Positions 35,875-45,767 of a stretch of DNA of 64,000 bases are shown one piece after another. Source of the DNA: an uncultured Halomonas sp. Its GTDB lineage: Bacteria; Pseudomonadota; Gammaproteobacteria; Pseudomonadales; Halomonadaceae. Each line of letters starts with the position of its first letter. Position 1 is the stretch's first letter. Location of the stretch: contig NZ_CANMTQ010000001.1 of NCBI RefSeq assembly GCF_947500835.1, positions 62,001-126,000 on the forward strand, in the 5' to 3' direction. Under the pieces are notes generated by a model. It ran no database searches, was not told where the DNA came from, and saw only the letters and a list, made by a program, of their open reading frames with translations. A program made the translations under genes and the position numbers.

Positions 35875-36119
35875 CCCGCGACGACTCTCCAGCGCCTGAA
35901 AACACCAAGCAATCGCCACTGCAGGTCGCCTGCCCGGAATGCGGCACCAAAGTGGCCTGGTCCACGGACAACCCTTCTCGCCCGTTTTGTTCCAAACGCT
36001 GCAAGCTGCTCGACCTGGGCGCCTGGGCGGATGAGTCTCACCGCATTGCCGGGGAACCGGCCATGGATGAAGCCGATATGGACGCCTTGATCGATCGCCT
36101 GGAGCGTGGGGGCCAGTAA
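35871..36119 (+). CDS. yacG: YacG zinc-binding DNA gyrase inhibitor family protein
   Basis: An 82-residue zinc finger protein. Cysteines 21, 24, 40 and 44 (CPECG ... FCSKRCK) form the tetracysteine site, and [17 protein letters not shown] is the family core. In E. coli YacG binds GyrB and inhibits gyrase. It overlaps coaE by 4 bp; zapD, which separates them in E. coli, is absent. A strong terminator follows directly. Confidence 0.93.
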   Translation: MTRDDSPAPENTKQSPLQVACPECGTKVAWSTDNPSRPFCSKRCKLLDLGAWADESHRIAGEPAMDEADMDALIDRLERGGQ

Positions 36120-36136
36120 ATAAATAGCGGTACACG

Positions 36137-36174
36137 AAACAACAAGGCCTCGCATTAGCGTGGCCTTGTTGTTT
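36137..36174. terminator. Bidirectional Rho-independent terminator after yacG
   Basis: Perfect 13-bp arms AAACAACAAGGCC (36137-36149) and GGCCTTGTTGTTT (36162-36174) around a 12-base loop. The A- and T-rich ends serve as U-tracts both for yacG (plus) and for the convergent Nudix-ThiE-like gene (minus). Confidence 0.9.
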
Positions 36175-36225
36175 AGACAGCCTGGAGAGAAGACGACAAG
36201 GAAAGCAAGTCTGATCGAGTATCGT

Positions 36226-37173
36226 CTATTTCCAGAAATGCCGAATCGATGCGATGCCCTGGGCGCCCACCGCTCGAGCGCGATTGGCATCTTCACAGCT
36301 CATGCCACCCAAGGCGTACACTGGCGTACCGGCATATTCGACGAGCTGCTGAAAGTCGTGCCAGCCAAGCGGCGAGGCTTCCGGGTGAGTTGGCGTCGTG
36401 CGCAGCGGCGATAGCGTGACGAAATCACAGCCGATACGATTGGCCTGCTCGAGCTGCAGACGATCGTGAGTCGAAGCACTCAGCCATTTTCCCGCAGGAA
36501 CAGGACGCCGCTCCAGGGCCATCAAGCGCTCGCTGGTCAGATGGATGCCATCCGCATCGATCTCGTCCAGCAACCCCGGATCGCCGTTGAGCAATAATCG
36601 TGCATCGTACTGGCGGCACAGGGCAAGACTCTCGGCAGCCCGCGCCTGATAAGCCTTGTCGTCCAGTGTCTTGGCCCGCAGCTGTACCAGACGCACGCCG
36701 TCCTCTTTCAGTGCACGCTCGAGGCGGGATGAAAACACCGCTTCATCGTCTTCCTCGGCGGTAATCAAATATTCCCTGGGCAGCATGACCGCTCGCAGTA
36801 TGGGCAGGTTGGCCGCCGGAAACGCATAGTTGTAAAGATCTTCGAGGCGCACCCAGCGTACCGCCTGACCTTCTCGCCCATAGGGTTCTCCTTCAAAGGC
36901 ATGAACCTGCCATACATCCAGCAGTACATGCTTGTCGGGATATTCGTGGGGCACGCGAATCAGCGGTTGCGCCTTCTTGATCGTGATGCCGAGTTCTTCG
37001 TGCAATTCCCGCTTGAGTGCCTCGAAGCCGGTCTCGAAAGGAGCAAGCTTGCCGCCGGGAAACTCCCAAAGTCCGCCCTGATCGACAATGGAGGGGCGCC
37101 TTGCCAGCAGGACTTCCTGGCCATCGCTGCTGAAAATGGCGGCTGCCGCGACATGTACCCTGCGCTTGATCAT
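36226..37173 (-). CDS. mutT: Nudix hydrolase (MutT-like) fused to a ThiE/TenI-like domain
   Basis: A two-domain protein of 315 residues. Residues 1-130 form a MutT-type Nudix domain with the full box GX5EX7REUXEEXGU at 41-63 (Gly41, Glu47, Arg55, Glu56, Glu59, Glu60), likely cleaning 8-oxo-dGTP. Residues about 135-315 form a thiamine-phosphate-synthase-like TIM barrel (VQLRAKTLDD, DGIHLTSE, LSPLRTTPTHPEASPLGW, YALGGMS). The fusion is known in pseudomonads, where the second domain's activity is unclear. The frame is open to 37221, inside argJ; ATG 37173 (MIKRRVHVAA) matches MutT starts. It follows argJ after 28 bp. Confidence 0.9.
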   Translation of the reverse strand: MIKRRVHVAAAAIFSSDGQEVLLARRPSIVDQGGLWEFPGGKLAPFETGFEALKRELHEELGITIKKAQPLIRVPHEYPDKHVLLDVWQVHAFEGEPYGREGQAVRWVRLEDLYNYAFPAANLPILRAVMLPREYLITAEEDDEAVFSSRLERALKEDGVRLVQLRAKTLDDKAYQARAAESLALCRQYDARLLLNGDPGLLDEIDADGIHLTSERLMALERRPVPAGKWLSASTHDRLQLEQANRIGCDFVTLSPLRTTPTHPEASPLGWHDFQQLVEYAGTPVYALGGMSCEDANRARAVGAQGIASIRHFWK

Positions 37174-37201
37174 GTTGCCTACTGTCCTCGTCTGCCTGGT
37201 T

Positions 37202-38416
37202 TCAGCTGCGGTAGTCTGCATTTATCGTCACATAGTCGTGGGAAAGATCCGAGGTCCATACCGTTGCCGCACTCTCGCCACGCCCGAGCGCAATGCGAAT
37301 GACGATATCGTCCTTGGCCATGATGGCGCTGCCCGCCTCTTCAGTGTAGCTCTCGGCGCGCCCGCCCTGCTCTACCAAGCGCACATCCTCGAGATCGATG
37401 GTGACCCTTGCAACGTCGAAGTCATTCACCGGCGCTCGCCCGACCGCTGCCAGAATACGCCCCCAGTTGGCATCCGAGGCATAGAGCGCTGTCTTGACCA
37501 GCGGTGAATGGGCAACAGTAAAGGCGACGTCCAGCGCTTCCTGGTGGGAGCTTGCCTGACTCACCTCGAGGGTAACGAACTTGGTCGCACCTTCACCATC
37601 GCGAATGATCTGCTGGGCGAGATCGATCAGCACCTTGTCCAGCGCTTCACGAAAAGCAGCGATTTCATCGTCTTTCGCTACGGCGGCGCCGCGCCCCGTA
37701 GCAATCAGCATGCAAGCGTCGTTGGTCGAGGTATCGCTGTCGACGGTAATGCAATTGAAAGAGCGCGCCACGCCTTCACGCAACAACGACTCGAGCAGAG
37801 AGCGTTCGATCTTGGCATCCGTTGCGACGAATGCCAGCATGGTGGCCATGTCCGGTCTGATCATGCCGGACCCTTTGGCAATGCCGTTGAGAGTCACGGT
37901 CTGGCCGTCGATCTCGCAGGTGGCCGTGGCGCCCTTGGTGCGGGTATCCGTGGTGAGAATGCCTTCTGCCGCCTCCTGCCAGGCGTTGGCGTCATCATCC
38001 AGGCTTGCCAGGGCTTCCGGCAGACCGAGGCAGATGCGCTCGACGGGTAGTGGCTCGCCGATCACCCCGGTCGAGAACGGCAGTACTGAGGTATACGCTA
38101 TTCGCGTCAAGTCCGTGAACGCCATGCAGCAGGCCCGGGCATCCCGCAGCCCTTGCTCGCCGGTGCCGGCGTTGGCGTTGCCGGTATTGATCACCATGTA
38201 GCGCGGCGTCTGTTCTGCCAAATGCTCACGAGCGACCAGCACCGGCGCCGCGCAGAAGGCATTGCGGGTGAATGTGCCCGCAACGCTCGACCCCTCGGCA
38301 ATTTCGATGACCACAAGATCGCGGCGGTCAGGCTTCTTGATACCTGCCTTGGCGGATCCCAGCCGAACTCCCTCGATTACCGGCATAGCGGGAAAGCTTA
38401 TCTGACCTACCGCCAT
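37202..38416 (-). CDS. argJ: Bifunctional ornithine acetyltransferase/N-acetylglutamate synthase
   Basis: Recycles the acetyl group in arginine synthesis, moving it from N-acetylornithine to glutamate, and may also use acetyl-CoA. The 404-residue precursor cleaves itself between Ala191 and Thr192 in KGSGMIRPDMATML; Thr192 becomes the nucleophile. Other family motifs are NTGNANAGTG (77-86) and the C-terminal NDFDVARVTIDLEDV and MAKDDIVIRI. ATG 38416 is preferred to the adjacent GTG; AGGGAG lies upstream. It sits 38 bp after secA and before the mutT fusion. Confidence 0.96.
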   Translation of the reverse strand: MAVGQISFPAMPVIEGVRLGSAKAGIKKPDRRDLVVIEIAEGSSVAGTFTRNAFCAAPVLVAREHLAEQTPRYMVINTGNANAGTGEQGLRDARACCMAFTDLTRIAYTSVLPFSTGVIGEPLPVERICLGLPEALASLDDDANAWQEAAEGILTTDTRTKGATATCEIDGQTVTLNGIAKGSGMIRPDMATMLAFVATDAKIERSLLESLLREGVARSFNCITVDSDTSTNDACMLIATGRGAAVAKDDEIAAFREALDKVLIDLAQQIIRDGEGATKFVTLEVSQASSHQEALDVAFTVAHSPLVKTALYASDANWGRILAAVGRAPVNDFDVARVTIDLEDVRLVEQGGRAESYTEEAGSAIMAKDDIVIRIALGRGESAATVWTSDLSHDYVTINADYRS

Positions 38417-38454
38417 CACCCTTCTCCCTTTGCTTATCTTGACTTAGGTTCTGA

Positions 38455-41193
38455 TCAATTCAATTTGCCGTGACACTGCTTGTATTTCTTGCCGGATCCG
38501 CAGGGGCAAGGATCGTTGCGCCCCACTTTTGGCCCTTCACGACGTACGGTCTGCTGCGGTTCCTGCGAAGACGCCTGAGCCCCCTGATCGACCTCGCTGG
38601 CAGCTTCTTCCCGGGCAGAGTCTTCTCGGGTCTGCTGGGCAGTGGCCCTTTCTCGTTCCAGGGTTTCGCGACGTTGGCGCTCGAGTTCGTCGACCTCTTC
38701 CTGACGACGTACCTGCACATGGCTGAGAATGCGCGTGACATCGTGCTTGATATTACCAAGCAGCGATTGAAACAGCTCGAAGGCCTCGCGCTTGTACTCC
38801 TGCTTGGGATTCTTCTGAGCATAGCCGCGTAGATGAATGCCGCGGCGCAGATGATCCATTGATTGCAGGTGCTCCTTCCAGCGGGTATCGAGCACCTGAA
38901 GCATGACCTGTTTCTCGAAACGGCGCATCAAATCCTCTCCGATGGCCTCGATCTTGGCGGCATAAATCTCCCGGTGGCTGGTCTGCAGGCGTTCGCGCAG
39001 CAACTCTTCGTGGAAATGCTCATCTTCCCGGGCCCATTCGGTCACCGGCACGTCGAGATTGAACTCCGTCTTCAGGTGCTGCTGAAGACCTTCCAGATCC
39101 CACTGCTCAGGCAGGCTTTGCGGCGGCACAAAACTGCTGATCGCACTGTCGAGCATCTCGTCACGGATGCCGGCCACATTATCCGAGACGTTATCCGCGG
39201 CCAGTATCTCATCGCGCTGCTCATAGATGACACGGCGCTGGTCGTTGGAGACATCGTCATATTCGAGCAGCTGCTTGCGGATATCGAAGTTACGCCCTTC
39301 GACCTTCTTCTGGGCTCGTTCGACCGCATTGGACACCATCTTGTGCTCGATCGCCTCGCCTCGCTCGAGCCCCAATGCCTGCATCAAGCGCTGCACGCGA
39401 TCCGAGCCGAACAGCCGCATCAGGTTGTCTTCAAGAGAGAGGAAGAAGCGAGTCGAGCCGGGATCTCCCTGGCGTCCGGAGCGGCCTCGCAACTGATTGT
39501 CTATGCGCCGGGATTCGTGACGCTCGGAGCCGATGACGTGCAGGCCACCGGCTTCGAGCACCGCATTGTGCCGGGCCTGCCACTCTATCCGGGCTGCTTC
39601 TATCTGTTCCTGGGTCGGGTTGTCCAGTCTGGCGATCTCGGCTTCCCAGTTACCCCCCAGCACGATATCGGTACCACGACCGGCCATGTTGGTGGCAATA
39701 GTGATGGCGCCGGGTCGTCCCGCCTGGGCGATGATCTCGGCTTCGCTCTGGTGCTGCTTGGCGTTGAGCACGTTATGCGGAATCTGGCCTTGCTTCATCA
39801 ATCCGGACAATAGCTCAGAAGTCTCGATCGAGGCCGTACCCACGAGAATGGGACGACCGGCGTCACGCTGGACTTTTACATCCTCGATGATCGCTTCGTA
39901 CTTCTCCTCGGCGGAGAGATAGACCAGATCGTTGAAGTCCTTACGCTGAATCGGCTTGTTGGTAGGGATCACCATGACATCGAGGCCGTAGATCTGACGG
40001 AACTCGAAGGCCTCGGTATCCGCGGTGCCGGTCATGCCGGCAAGCTTGTCATACAGGCGGAAATAGTTCTGGAAGGTGGTGGAGGCCAATGTCTGGCTCT
40101 CGCGCTGAACCGTTACCCCTTCCTTGGCTTCGACGGCCTGGTGCAGGCCTTCCGACCAGCGACGCCCTGGCATGCTGCGCCCGGTGTGTTCGTCGACGAT
40201 GACGACTTCATCGCCGTTGACGATGTAGTCCACATCGCGATGGAATAGATGCCCCGCTCGCAGCGCCGAGTGCATATGGTGCAAGAGACCCAGGTTCTGC
40301 GCCGCATAGAGTGAGTCCTCTTCGGCAAGTAGGCCTTGCTGGCGCAGCAGCCCTTCTACCTTGGAATGGCCTTCCTCGGTCAATTCGATCTGCTTTTGCT
40401 TTTCATCCAGAATGAAATCGCCGCTAGCGGGATCCTCCTCGTCCTCGCAGCGCCTGAGCTCCTTGGACAGGCGGTTCGCAACCTTGTAAAGCTCGGTGTT
40501 CTCTTCGACAGGGCCGGAAATGATCAGTGGCGTACGGGCTTCATCGATGAGGATCGAGTCGACCTCATCGACGATGGCATAGTTGAGCTTGCGCTGTACC
40601 TTGTCCTCCAGGGAGAAGGCCATGTTGTCCCGCAAATAATCGAAGCCGTATTCGTTATTGGTGCCGTAGGTGATGTCGCAGGCGTAGGCCTCACGCTTTT
40701 GCTCGTTGGTCTGGCCCGAATAGATGACACCAACGCTCAGACCGAGAAACTCATAGAGCGGACGCATCCAGTCCGCGTCACGCCTGGCCAGATAGTCGTT
40801 GACGGTCACCACATGCACCCCCAGGGCGGGCAGCGCATTGAGGTAGACCGCGAGGGTGGCCACCAGGGTCTTGCCCTCGCCGGTCTTCATCTCTGCAATA
40901 CGCCCGCGATGCAGGGTGATTCCGCCGATCAGCTGAACATCGAAATGGCGCATGCCCATGACGCGCTGACTCGCCTCGCGTACGGTGGCAAAGACTTCTG
41001 GTAATAGCTTGTCCAGGCTTTCCCCGGCGCGTAGCCGTTCACGAAACTCGTCGGTACGCGCCTTGAGTTCCTCATCTGAAAGCGCCTGCATAGGCGCTTC
41101 CTGGGCATTGATATCCTTGACCAGCTTGCCCATGCGCTTGACTTCACGGTCGTTTTTCGAGCCAACCAGCTTGCGTAATACAGTGTTTAACAT
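38455..41193 (-). CDS. secA: Preprotein translocase ATPase SecA
   Basis: Motor that drives unfolded preproteins through SecYEG. The 912-residue protein has Walker A MKTGEGKT (102-109), the [15 protein letters not shown]alker B region near 210, the [11 protein letters not shown] motif near 510 and a C-terminal zinc site Cys896-x-Cys898 ... Cys907-His908 that binds SecB. Its Shine-Dalgarno AGGA is seven bases before the ATG and is part of TCAGGACATC, which is exactly complementary to ten bases near the end of the upstream ORF (41300-41309). This suggests that SecA synthesis is controlled by translation of that ORF. Confidence 0.97.
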   Translation of the reverse strand: MLNTVLRKLVGSKNDREVKRMGKLVKDINAQEAPMQALSDEELKARTDEFRERLRAGESLDKLLPEVFATVREASQRVMGMRHFDVQLIGGITLHRGRIAEMKTGEGKTLVATLAVYLNALPALGVHVVTVNDYLARRDADWMRPLYEFLGLSVGVIYSGQTNEQKREAYACDITYGTNNEYGFDYLRDNMAFSLEDKVQRKLNYAIVDEVDSILIDEARTPLIISGPVEENTELYKVANRLSKELRRCEDEEDPASGDFILDEKQKQIELTEEGHSKVEGLLRQQGLLAEEDSLYAAQNLGLLHHMHSALRAGHLFHRDVDYIVNGDEVVIVDEHTGRSMPGRRWSEGLHQAVEAKEGVTVQRESQTLASTTFQNYFRLYDKLAGMTGTADTEAFEFRQIYGLDVMVIPTNKPIQRKDFNDLVYLSAEEKYEAIIEDVKVQRDAGRPILVGTASIETSELLSGLMKQGQIPHNVLNAKQHQSEAEIIAQAGRPGAITIATNMAGRGTDIVLGGNWEAEIARLDNPTQEQIEAARIEWQARHNAVLEAGGLHVIGSERHESRRIDNQLRGRSGRQGDPGSTRFFLSLEDNLMRLFGSDRVQRLMQALGLERGEAIEHKMVSNAVERAQKKVEGRNFDIRKQLLEYDDVSNDQRRVIYEQRDEILAADNVSDNVAGIRDEMLDSAISSFVPPQSLPEQWDLEGLQQHLKTEFNLDVPVTEWAREDEHFHEELLRERLQTSHREIYAAKIEAIGEDLMRRFEKQVMLQVLDTRWKEHLQSMDHLRRGIHLRGYAQKNPKQEYKREAFELFQSLLGNIKHDVTRILSHVQVRRQEEVDELERQRRETLERERATAQQTREDSAREEAASEVDQGAQASSQEPQQTVRREGPKVGRNDPCPCGSGKKYKQCHGKLN

Positions 41194-41195
41194 GC

Positions 41196-41309
41196 GATGT
41201 CCTGAATTTCTTGGGGCACACGAGACAGCGTTTGGCCGTCATTTGCTTCGTCGCGATAAATGATCATGGCGCAAGCTCAGGCTGGTGGACCACGACGACT
41301 CAGGACATC
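41196..41309 (-). promoter_or_regulatory. Candidate RNA helix masking the secA ribosome-binding site
   Basis: On the minus-strand transcript GATGTCCTGA (41309-41300, codons 106-109 of the upstream ORF) can pair perfectly with TCAGGACATC (41205-41196), which contains the secA Shine-Dalgarno. CAT before the first arm can also pair with the secA start codon region across a two-base bulge. The loop is 94 bases. A ribosome held at the end of the upstream ORF would keep the helix open, as in the E. coli secM-secA switch. Confidence 0.65.
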
Positions 41310-41618
41310 ATGATCGGCACAGGAGCGCCGGAGAACAGGGTGAGGCTGCAAGGGCGTCGGTTTGTCACGAGGAGGACGGCGCGAACTGTGCGGGCACCAG
41401 GCAATACGTCTGATGGTCCGCCGAGAACGAGCGCGAACGGCCCGGGACGGGATCAGATAGTGCTGGGTCAGCCGCTCGACCAGACGCAGGGTTTCACCCT
41501 GGATGAGTGTGCCTGGTAGCAGGCAACTCACTAGTAGTCCAGCCAGCCACCACCGTGTAGCCCCACGACGAAGCGAGGACGGTGTCGTTGTAGTAACGGG
41601 TTTACCGGCGGGGGTCAT
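41277..41618 (-). CDS. Putative SecM-like secretion monitor/arrest peptide
   Basis: A 113-residue ORF in the position of secM: 83 bp upstream of secA on the same strand, beyond lpxC and dciA. Its N-terminus has a basic segment SLRRGATR and a hydrophobic core WWLAGLLVSCLLPGTLI (residues about 23-39), as needed for Sec targeting. The middle is Arg-rich. It ends DVLSRRGPPA-stop; RRGP can be laid over RAGP, the end of the E. coli SecM arrest motif. Overall similarity to E. coli SecM is otherwise too weak to call homology. AGGAG lies 12 bases before ATG 41618. The frame extends upstream to 41795, but that part overlaps dciA on the other strand. Function is inferred from position, ending and RNA complementarity. 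Confidence 0.6.
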   Translation of the reverse strand: MTPAGKPVTTTTPSSLRRGATRWWLAGLLVSCLLPGTLIQGETLRLVERLTQHYLIPSRAVRARSRRTIRRIAWCPHSSRRPPRDKPTPLQPHPVLRRSCADHDVLSRRGPPA

Positions 41619-41673
41619 GCTATCGATGGGCTCCTGGCCGTGATAGATTGCCTGTAATGACGTCAGGGAGTTC

Positions 41674-42177
41674 GTGAGCAAGCCCGTGAGTATAAAGCCT
41701 AAGCGGTTTCGAGCACAGCCCATGACCCGGCTATTGACGGGGAACTCTTCTAGCCCAGGAGACTTGGGAAGTCTGATGCGCATGGTGCGGGCCATTGATT
41801 GCGCGCAGCAACATTTGCGCGATCACCTACCCCAGGAAATTCGTGAACATATTTTTGTCGGCGGTTACCGCCAGGGCAAACTGACCCTGATAACCGATCG
41901 TGCCATATGGATGACTTGGCTGCGTTACGAACAAGCCCGACTGCTGCAATTGCTGCATCAGCTACCCGAATTCGAAGCTGTCACTGGCCTGACCTTCAAG
42001 GTGCGTCCCGTGAACCCACCCAAGATACCTCCCCGGCTGACTCGCGGGCTCTCTGCCCGAGCCGCTGACGAGATTTCCAGCTGTGCCGCCGATATCGACG
42101 ATCCGATACTCAAGCGCTCACTGGAAAGGCTGGCCACCCATGCGGAAGCAAAAGACGAGCCTTCTGCCCCCTTATAA
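41674..42177 (+). CDS. dciA: DUF721/DciA-family protein
   Basis: A 167-residue DUF721 protein; DciA is the ancestral loader or operator of the replicative helicase DnaB in bacteria without DnaC. The conserved domain is at about residues 30-115, with LRDHLPQEIREHIFVGGYRQGKLTL and the Trp-containing AIWMTWLRYEQARLLQLL. The C-terminus is disordered-looking and proline-rich. The start is GTG at 41674, five bases after AGGGAG. It diverges from the secM-like ORF and converges on lpxC across a terminator. Location between secA and lpxC is typical of gammaproteobacterial DUF721 genes. Confidence 0.85.
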   Translation: MSKPVSIKPKRFRAQPMTRLLTGNSSSPGDLGSLMRMVRAIDCAQQHLRDHLPQEIREHIFVGGYRQGKLTLITDRAIWMTWLRYEQARLLQLLHQLPEFEAVTGLTFKVRPVNPPKIPPRLTRGLSARAADEISSCAADIDDPILKRSLERLATHAEAKDEPSAPL

Positions 42178-42195
42178 GTAGCTTCAATAAAAAAA

Positions 42196-42222
42196 CGCCG
42201 ATTCAACCACATTGAATCGGCG
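42196..42222. terminator. Bidirectional Rho-independent terminator between dciA and lpxC
   Basis: Perfect 11-bp stem CGCCGATTCAA / TTGAATCGGCG with a CCACA loop. Runs of A upstream (42189-42195) and T downstream (ATTTTTTATT) make it work for both dciA (plus) and the end of the dcw cluster at lpxC (minus). Confidence 0.93.
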
Positions 42223-42263
42223 CAAATATTTTTTATTGCTGATCTTGGATCAATCTTGATCGT

Positions 42264-43178
42264 CTACATGGCCATAGCCGGCGCAGCGTAAGAAATAGGT
42301 GCTTTCTGACGAGCGTCTTCGAAGGTGACGATCTCCCAGGCATCCGGGTTGTTCAGCATGGCGCGGCATAGCTGGTTGTTCAGTGCGTGACCGGACTTTA
42401 TGCCCCGGAACTCGCCAATCAGACTATGACCAAGCTGATAAAGATCACCAATGGCGTCAAGCACCTTGTGTTTGACGAACTCATCGTCGTAGCGCAACCC
42501 ACCCTCATTGAGAATGCGGTAATCGTCTACCACGATAGCGTTGTCCAGGCTGCCACCGAGCGCCAGATTCTGGGAGCGCAAAAATTCGAGATCCCGCATG
42601 AAGCCGAAGGTGCGCGCCCGGGATACTTCCTTGACGAAAGAAGTCGTCGAAAAGTCCACGGTTGCGGTCTGCTTCTGCTGATCGAAGGCAGGATGATCAA
42701 AATCGATGGAAAACGAGACTTTAAAGCCGTTGTAAGGCGTGAATACAGCCTTCTTGCCATCGTCGTTCACCACGATTTCACGCTTGATTCGGATGAACTT
42801 CTTGGGCGCGTTCTGTTCCTCAATACCTGCAGACTGAATGAGGAAGACAAAAGGTCCTGCGCTCCCATCCATGATCGGCACTTCCGGAGCATTGAGTTCG
42901 ACGAACACATTATCGATACCCAGACCCGCGAAGGCCGACATGAGATGTTCTACCGTCGACACCTTGACACCATCACTGGACAGGGCAGTACAGAGCGTGG
43001 TGTCGGTGACGTTTTCAGCACGAGCCGGGATGCGCACCTCGGGATCGAGATCGGTACGCACGAAGACGATACCGGTATTAACGGGTGCCGGACGAAGCGT
43101 CAGGCGGACCTTTTCACCAGAGTGCAAACCGACTCCGGTAGCGCGCATGGTATTTTTGAGCGTACGTTGTTTGATCAT
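42264..43178 (-). CDS. lpxC: UDP-3-O-acyl-N-acetylglucosamine deacetylase
   Basis: Zinc deacetylase and committed step of lipid A synthesis. The 304-residue product, beginning [24 protein letters not shown], aligns along its length with E. coli LpxC. The zinc ligands are His in [10 protein letters not shown], His and Asp in [10 protein letters not shown], and the general acid His in HALNN ([10 protein letters not shown]). The TTG two codons upstream is not needed. The C-terminus AAPAMAM is hydrophobic, like the degradation tail recognised by FtsH in E. coli. It is the last gene of the dcw cluster, 114 bp after ftsZ. Confidence 0.97.
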   Translation of the reverse strand: MIKQRTLKNTMRATGVGLHSGEKVRLTLRPAPVNTGIVFVRTDLDPEVRIPARAENVTDTTLCTALSSDGVKVSTVEHLMSAFAGLGIDNVFVELNAPEVPIMDGSAGPFVFLIQSAGIEEQNAPKKFIRIKREIVVNDDGKKAVFTPYNGFKVSFSIDFDHPAFDQQKQTATVDFSTTSFVKEVSRARTFGFMRDLEFLRSQNLALGGSLDNAIVVDDYRILNEGGLRYDDEFVKHKVLDAIGDLYQLGHSLIGEFRGIKSGHALNNQLCRAMLNNPDAWEIVTFEDARQKAPISYAAPAMAM

Positions 43179-43292
43179 GGGCAAGGGCCAGGGTGTCGTA
43201 AGAATTGTCGAACGGTGTTCACTATAGCAGCGAACATACGATTTGACAAAAAAATATCACCTGGCTCCCACCTATGCCTCCGATAGTCTCGC

Positions 43293-44456
43293 TCAATCAG
43301 CCTGACGGCGCAGAAACGCAGGAATATCCAAGTAATCATCGAGTTCCTGAGACTTGCGCTTCTCCTGACGCGCTTTCACGGCGTTTTCCTGCTCGGCCTT
43401 TGCTGCCTGCTGACGCATGACAGTGGGCTGCTGCAGCTTGCGATAGTCGTTGGACTCAGGACGCGAGACATTCTCGCGCAGCGCAGGCTTTTCCTTCTGA
43501 GCATCGAGGCCGGCGGCAACGACGGTGACTCGCAACTCATCGGTCATTTCCATATCAATGGATGTACCGACAACGATGGTCGCGTCCTGAGAGGCAAACT
43601 CCTGGACAGTAGCACCCACGTCATTGAACTCGCCGATAGACAGGTCCGGACCGGCAGTAATGTTGACCAGAATGCCGCGAGCACCATGCAGGTCGATATC
43701 TTCGAGCAGCGGGCTGCGAATGGCCTTTTCTGCCGCTTCACGGGCACGGTTCTCGCCGATGGCGCCACCGGTGCCCATCATCGCCATACCCATCTCGGAC
43801 ATGACCGTACGCACGTCCGCAAAGTCGACGTTGATGATGCCGGGGCTGGTAATCAGTTCGGCAATGCCCTGAACGGCGCCGAGCAGCACATCATTGGCGG
43901 CGCTGAATGCGGTCAGAAGACTCGCACTCTTGCCAAGTACTGCCAGCAGCTTCTCGTTGGGAATGGTAATCAGGGAGTCCACGTGCTCGGACAGCTCACG
44001 CATGCCTTCTTCTGCGGCACGCATACGCTTTGGCCCTTCAAAGGGGAATGGACGTGTCACCACCGCGACGGTGAGAATGCCCAGTTCCTTGGCCACCTGA
44101 GCCACTACGGGAGCGCCCCCTGTACCCGTACCACCGCCCATGCCGGCAGTGATGAACACCATGTCGGCACCCTGTAGAAGCTCCGCGATGCGATCGCGAT
44201 CTTCCATTGCCGCCTGGCGCCCAACTTCCGGACTGGCACCGGCACCAAGACCCTTGGTGATTTCAGTACCGAGCTGAAGAACGGTCTTGGCTGAGACGCG
44301 CTTGAGCGCCTGCGCATCGGTATTGGCGCAGATGAACTCGACGCCTTCGATGTTGCTTTCGACCATGTGATTGACGGCATTGCCGCCACCGCCACCAACG
44401 CCGATCACCTTGATGACCGCGCTACTTGAAGGTGCGTTATCTACCAATTCGAACAT
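43293..44456 (-). CDS. ftsZ: Cell division protein FtsZ
   Basis: Tubulin-like GTPase that forms the division ring. The 387-residue protein has the GTP-binding [13 protein letters not shown] near 105-117, the T7 synergy loop [12 protein letters not shown] near 207 and the C-terminal peptide [15 protein letters not shown] that binds FtsA and ZipA. The linker (about 320-370) is Gln/Lys/Glu-rich. It follows ftsA after 36 bp. Confidence 0.98.
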   Translation of the reverse strand: MFELVDNAPSSSAVIKVIGVGGGGGNAVNHMVESNIEGVEFICANTDAQALKRVSAKTVLQLGTEITKGLGAGASPEVGRQAAMEDRDRIAELLQGADMVFITAGMGGGTGTGGAPVVAQVAKELGILTVAVVTRPFPFEGPKRMRAAEEGMRELSEHVDSLITIPNEKLLAVLGKSASLLTAFSAANDVLLGAVQGIAELITSPGIINVDFADVRTVMSEMGMAMMGTGGAIGENRAREAAEKAIRSPLLEDIDLHGARGILVNITAGPDLSIGEFNDVGATVQEFASQDATIVVGTSIDMEMTDELRVTVVAAGLDAQKEKPALRENVSRPESNDYRKLQQPTVMRQQAAKAEQENAVKARQEKRKSQELDDYLDIPAFLRRQAD

Positions 44457-44492
44457 TTGCCCCGTCTCCTGTGGTCGTTCTTACGACCCCTG

Positions 44493-45767
44493 TCAGAAAT
44501 TTCCTTTGAACCAACTTTTGACCCGTTTCAGCGTCGAGGTATCGTCCGTGACAGCACGCCTGGAGCCCTCTTCTCTGCGGGGCTGGGCCGTTACCGCGCG
44601 AGTTTGGCCATGCTTGGCATCGCGCATTCCGTAGAGTAGCAAACCCACCCCGGTGGAATAAATCGGGTTACGTACCACATCCGCCAGACCGCGCACGTTC
44701 TGCGGGCAGGCAATACGCACCGGCATATGAAAAATCTCTTCGGCAAGCTCTACCACGCCTTCCATACGTGATGTGCCGCCGGTCAGCACGACGCCCGCAG
44801 CGACCAAGTCCTCGAAACCGCTGCGGCGAAGCTCTTCACGTATCAGGGTAAAGAGTTCTTCGTAACGCGGCTCCACTACCTCGGCAAGCGCCTGGCGCGA
44901 CAGATCCCGAGCGGGACGATCGCCGACGCTGGGAACCTTGATCATTTCATCGCTCGAGGCCAGTTGGGTCAGTGCACAAGCATATTTGACCTTGATGTCC
45001 TCGGCGTACTGTGTCGGCGTACGCAGCGCCATGGCAATATCGTTGGTGACCTGATCGCCCGCAATGGGAATCACCGCCGTATGACGGATGGCCCCTTCGG
45101 TGAACACAGCGATATCGGTAGTGCCACCACCGATATCCACCATACATACCCCGAGTTCGCGCTCGTCTTCCGTCAATACCGCATGACTCGAGGCGAGCTG
45201 CTCAAGGATGATGTCGTCGACCTCCAGGCCACAACGGCGCACGCATTTTTCGATGTTCTGGACGGCGTTGAGTGCAGCAGTCACCAGATGCACTCGCGCC
45301 TCGAGTCGAACGCCGGACATGCCCAAGGGCTCACGAATGCCCTCCTGGGTATCAATGGCAAACTCCTGGGGCAGCACATGAATGATGCGTTGACCTTCCG
45401 AGATGGCTCGGGCACGGGCAGAGTCGATGACGCGATCGATATCAGAAGGCGTCACTTCGCGCTCCTTGATTGCCACCACGCCATCGGAGTTCATCGAACT
45501 GATATGGCTTCCTGCAACCCCTACATAGACTGAATGAATATCGCAGCCCGCCATCAATTCCGCTTCTTCCACCGCTCGCTGAATGGACAGCACGGTGGAT
45601 TCGATATTGATGACGACGCCTTTCTTCATGCCACGAGAGGGATGCGAGCCAATTCCTGCGATTTCGAGCCCCCCATCATCCGTAGGTTGACCGACGATCG
45701 CTACGACTTTAGACGTCCCGATATCCAGCCCAACCACCATATTGGAAGCATTGGATTGTCCTGCCAT
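44493..45767 (-). CDS. ftsA: Cell division protein FtsA
   Basis: Actin-like ATPase that anchors FtsZ to the membrane. The 424 residues show VVGLDIGTSKVVAIVG (phosphate 1), MVDIGGGTTDIAVF (phosphate 2) and VLTGGTSRMEG (adenosine), and end with the amphipathic anchor TLKRVKSWFKGNF. GAGGAG lies 11 bases upstream. A 202-bp AT-rich gap separates it from ftsQ, unusual in a cluster where most genes touch, so ftsAZ may have its own promoter there. Confidence 0.97.
   Translation of the reverse strand: MAGQSNASNMVVGLDIGTSKVVAIVGQPTDDGGLEIAGIGSHPSRGMKKGVVINIESTVLSIQRAVEEAELMAGCDIHSVYVGVAGSHISSMNSDGVVAIKEREVTPSDIDRVIDSARARAISEGQRIIHVLPQEFAIDTQEGIREPLGMSGVRLEARVHLVTAALNAVQNIEKCVRRCGLEVDDIILEQLASSHAVLTEDERELGVCMVDIGGGTTDIAVFTEGAIRHTAVIPIAGDQVTNDIAMALRTPTQYAEDIKVKYACALTQLASSDEMIKVPSVGDRPARDLSRQALAEVVEPRYEELFTLIREELRRSGFEDLVAAGVVLTGGTSRMEGVVELAEEIFHMPVRIACPQNVRGLADVVRNPIYSTGVGLLLYGMRDAKHGQTRAVTAQPRREEGSRRAVTDDTSTLKRVKSWFKGNF

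Noticed and set aside
36120..38460. TPP riboswitch for the ThiE-like fusion gene
   Set aside because: The gene starts 28 bp after argJ, which leaves no room for a leader, and no THI-box sequence was seen.
41211..41519. A 102-residue plus-strand ORF between secA and dciA
   Set aside because: It is antisense to the secM-like ORF, which has the better context; no homology-like features were seen.
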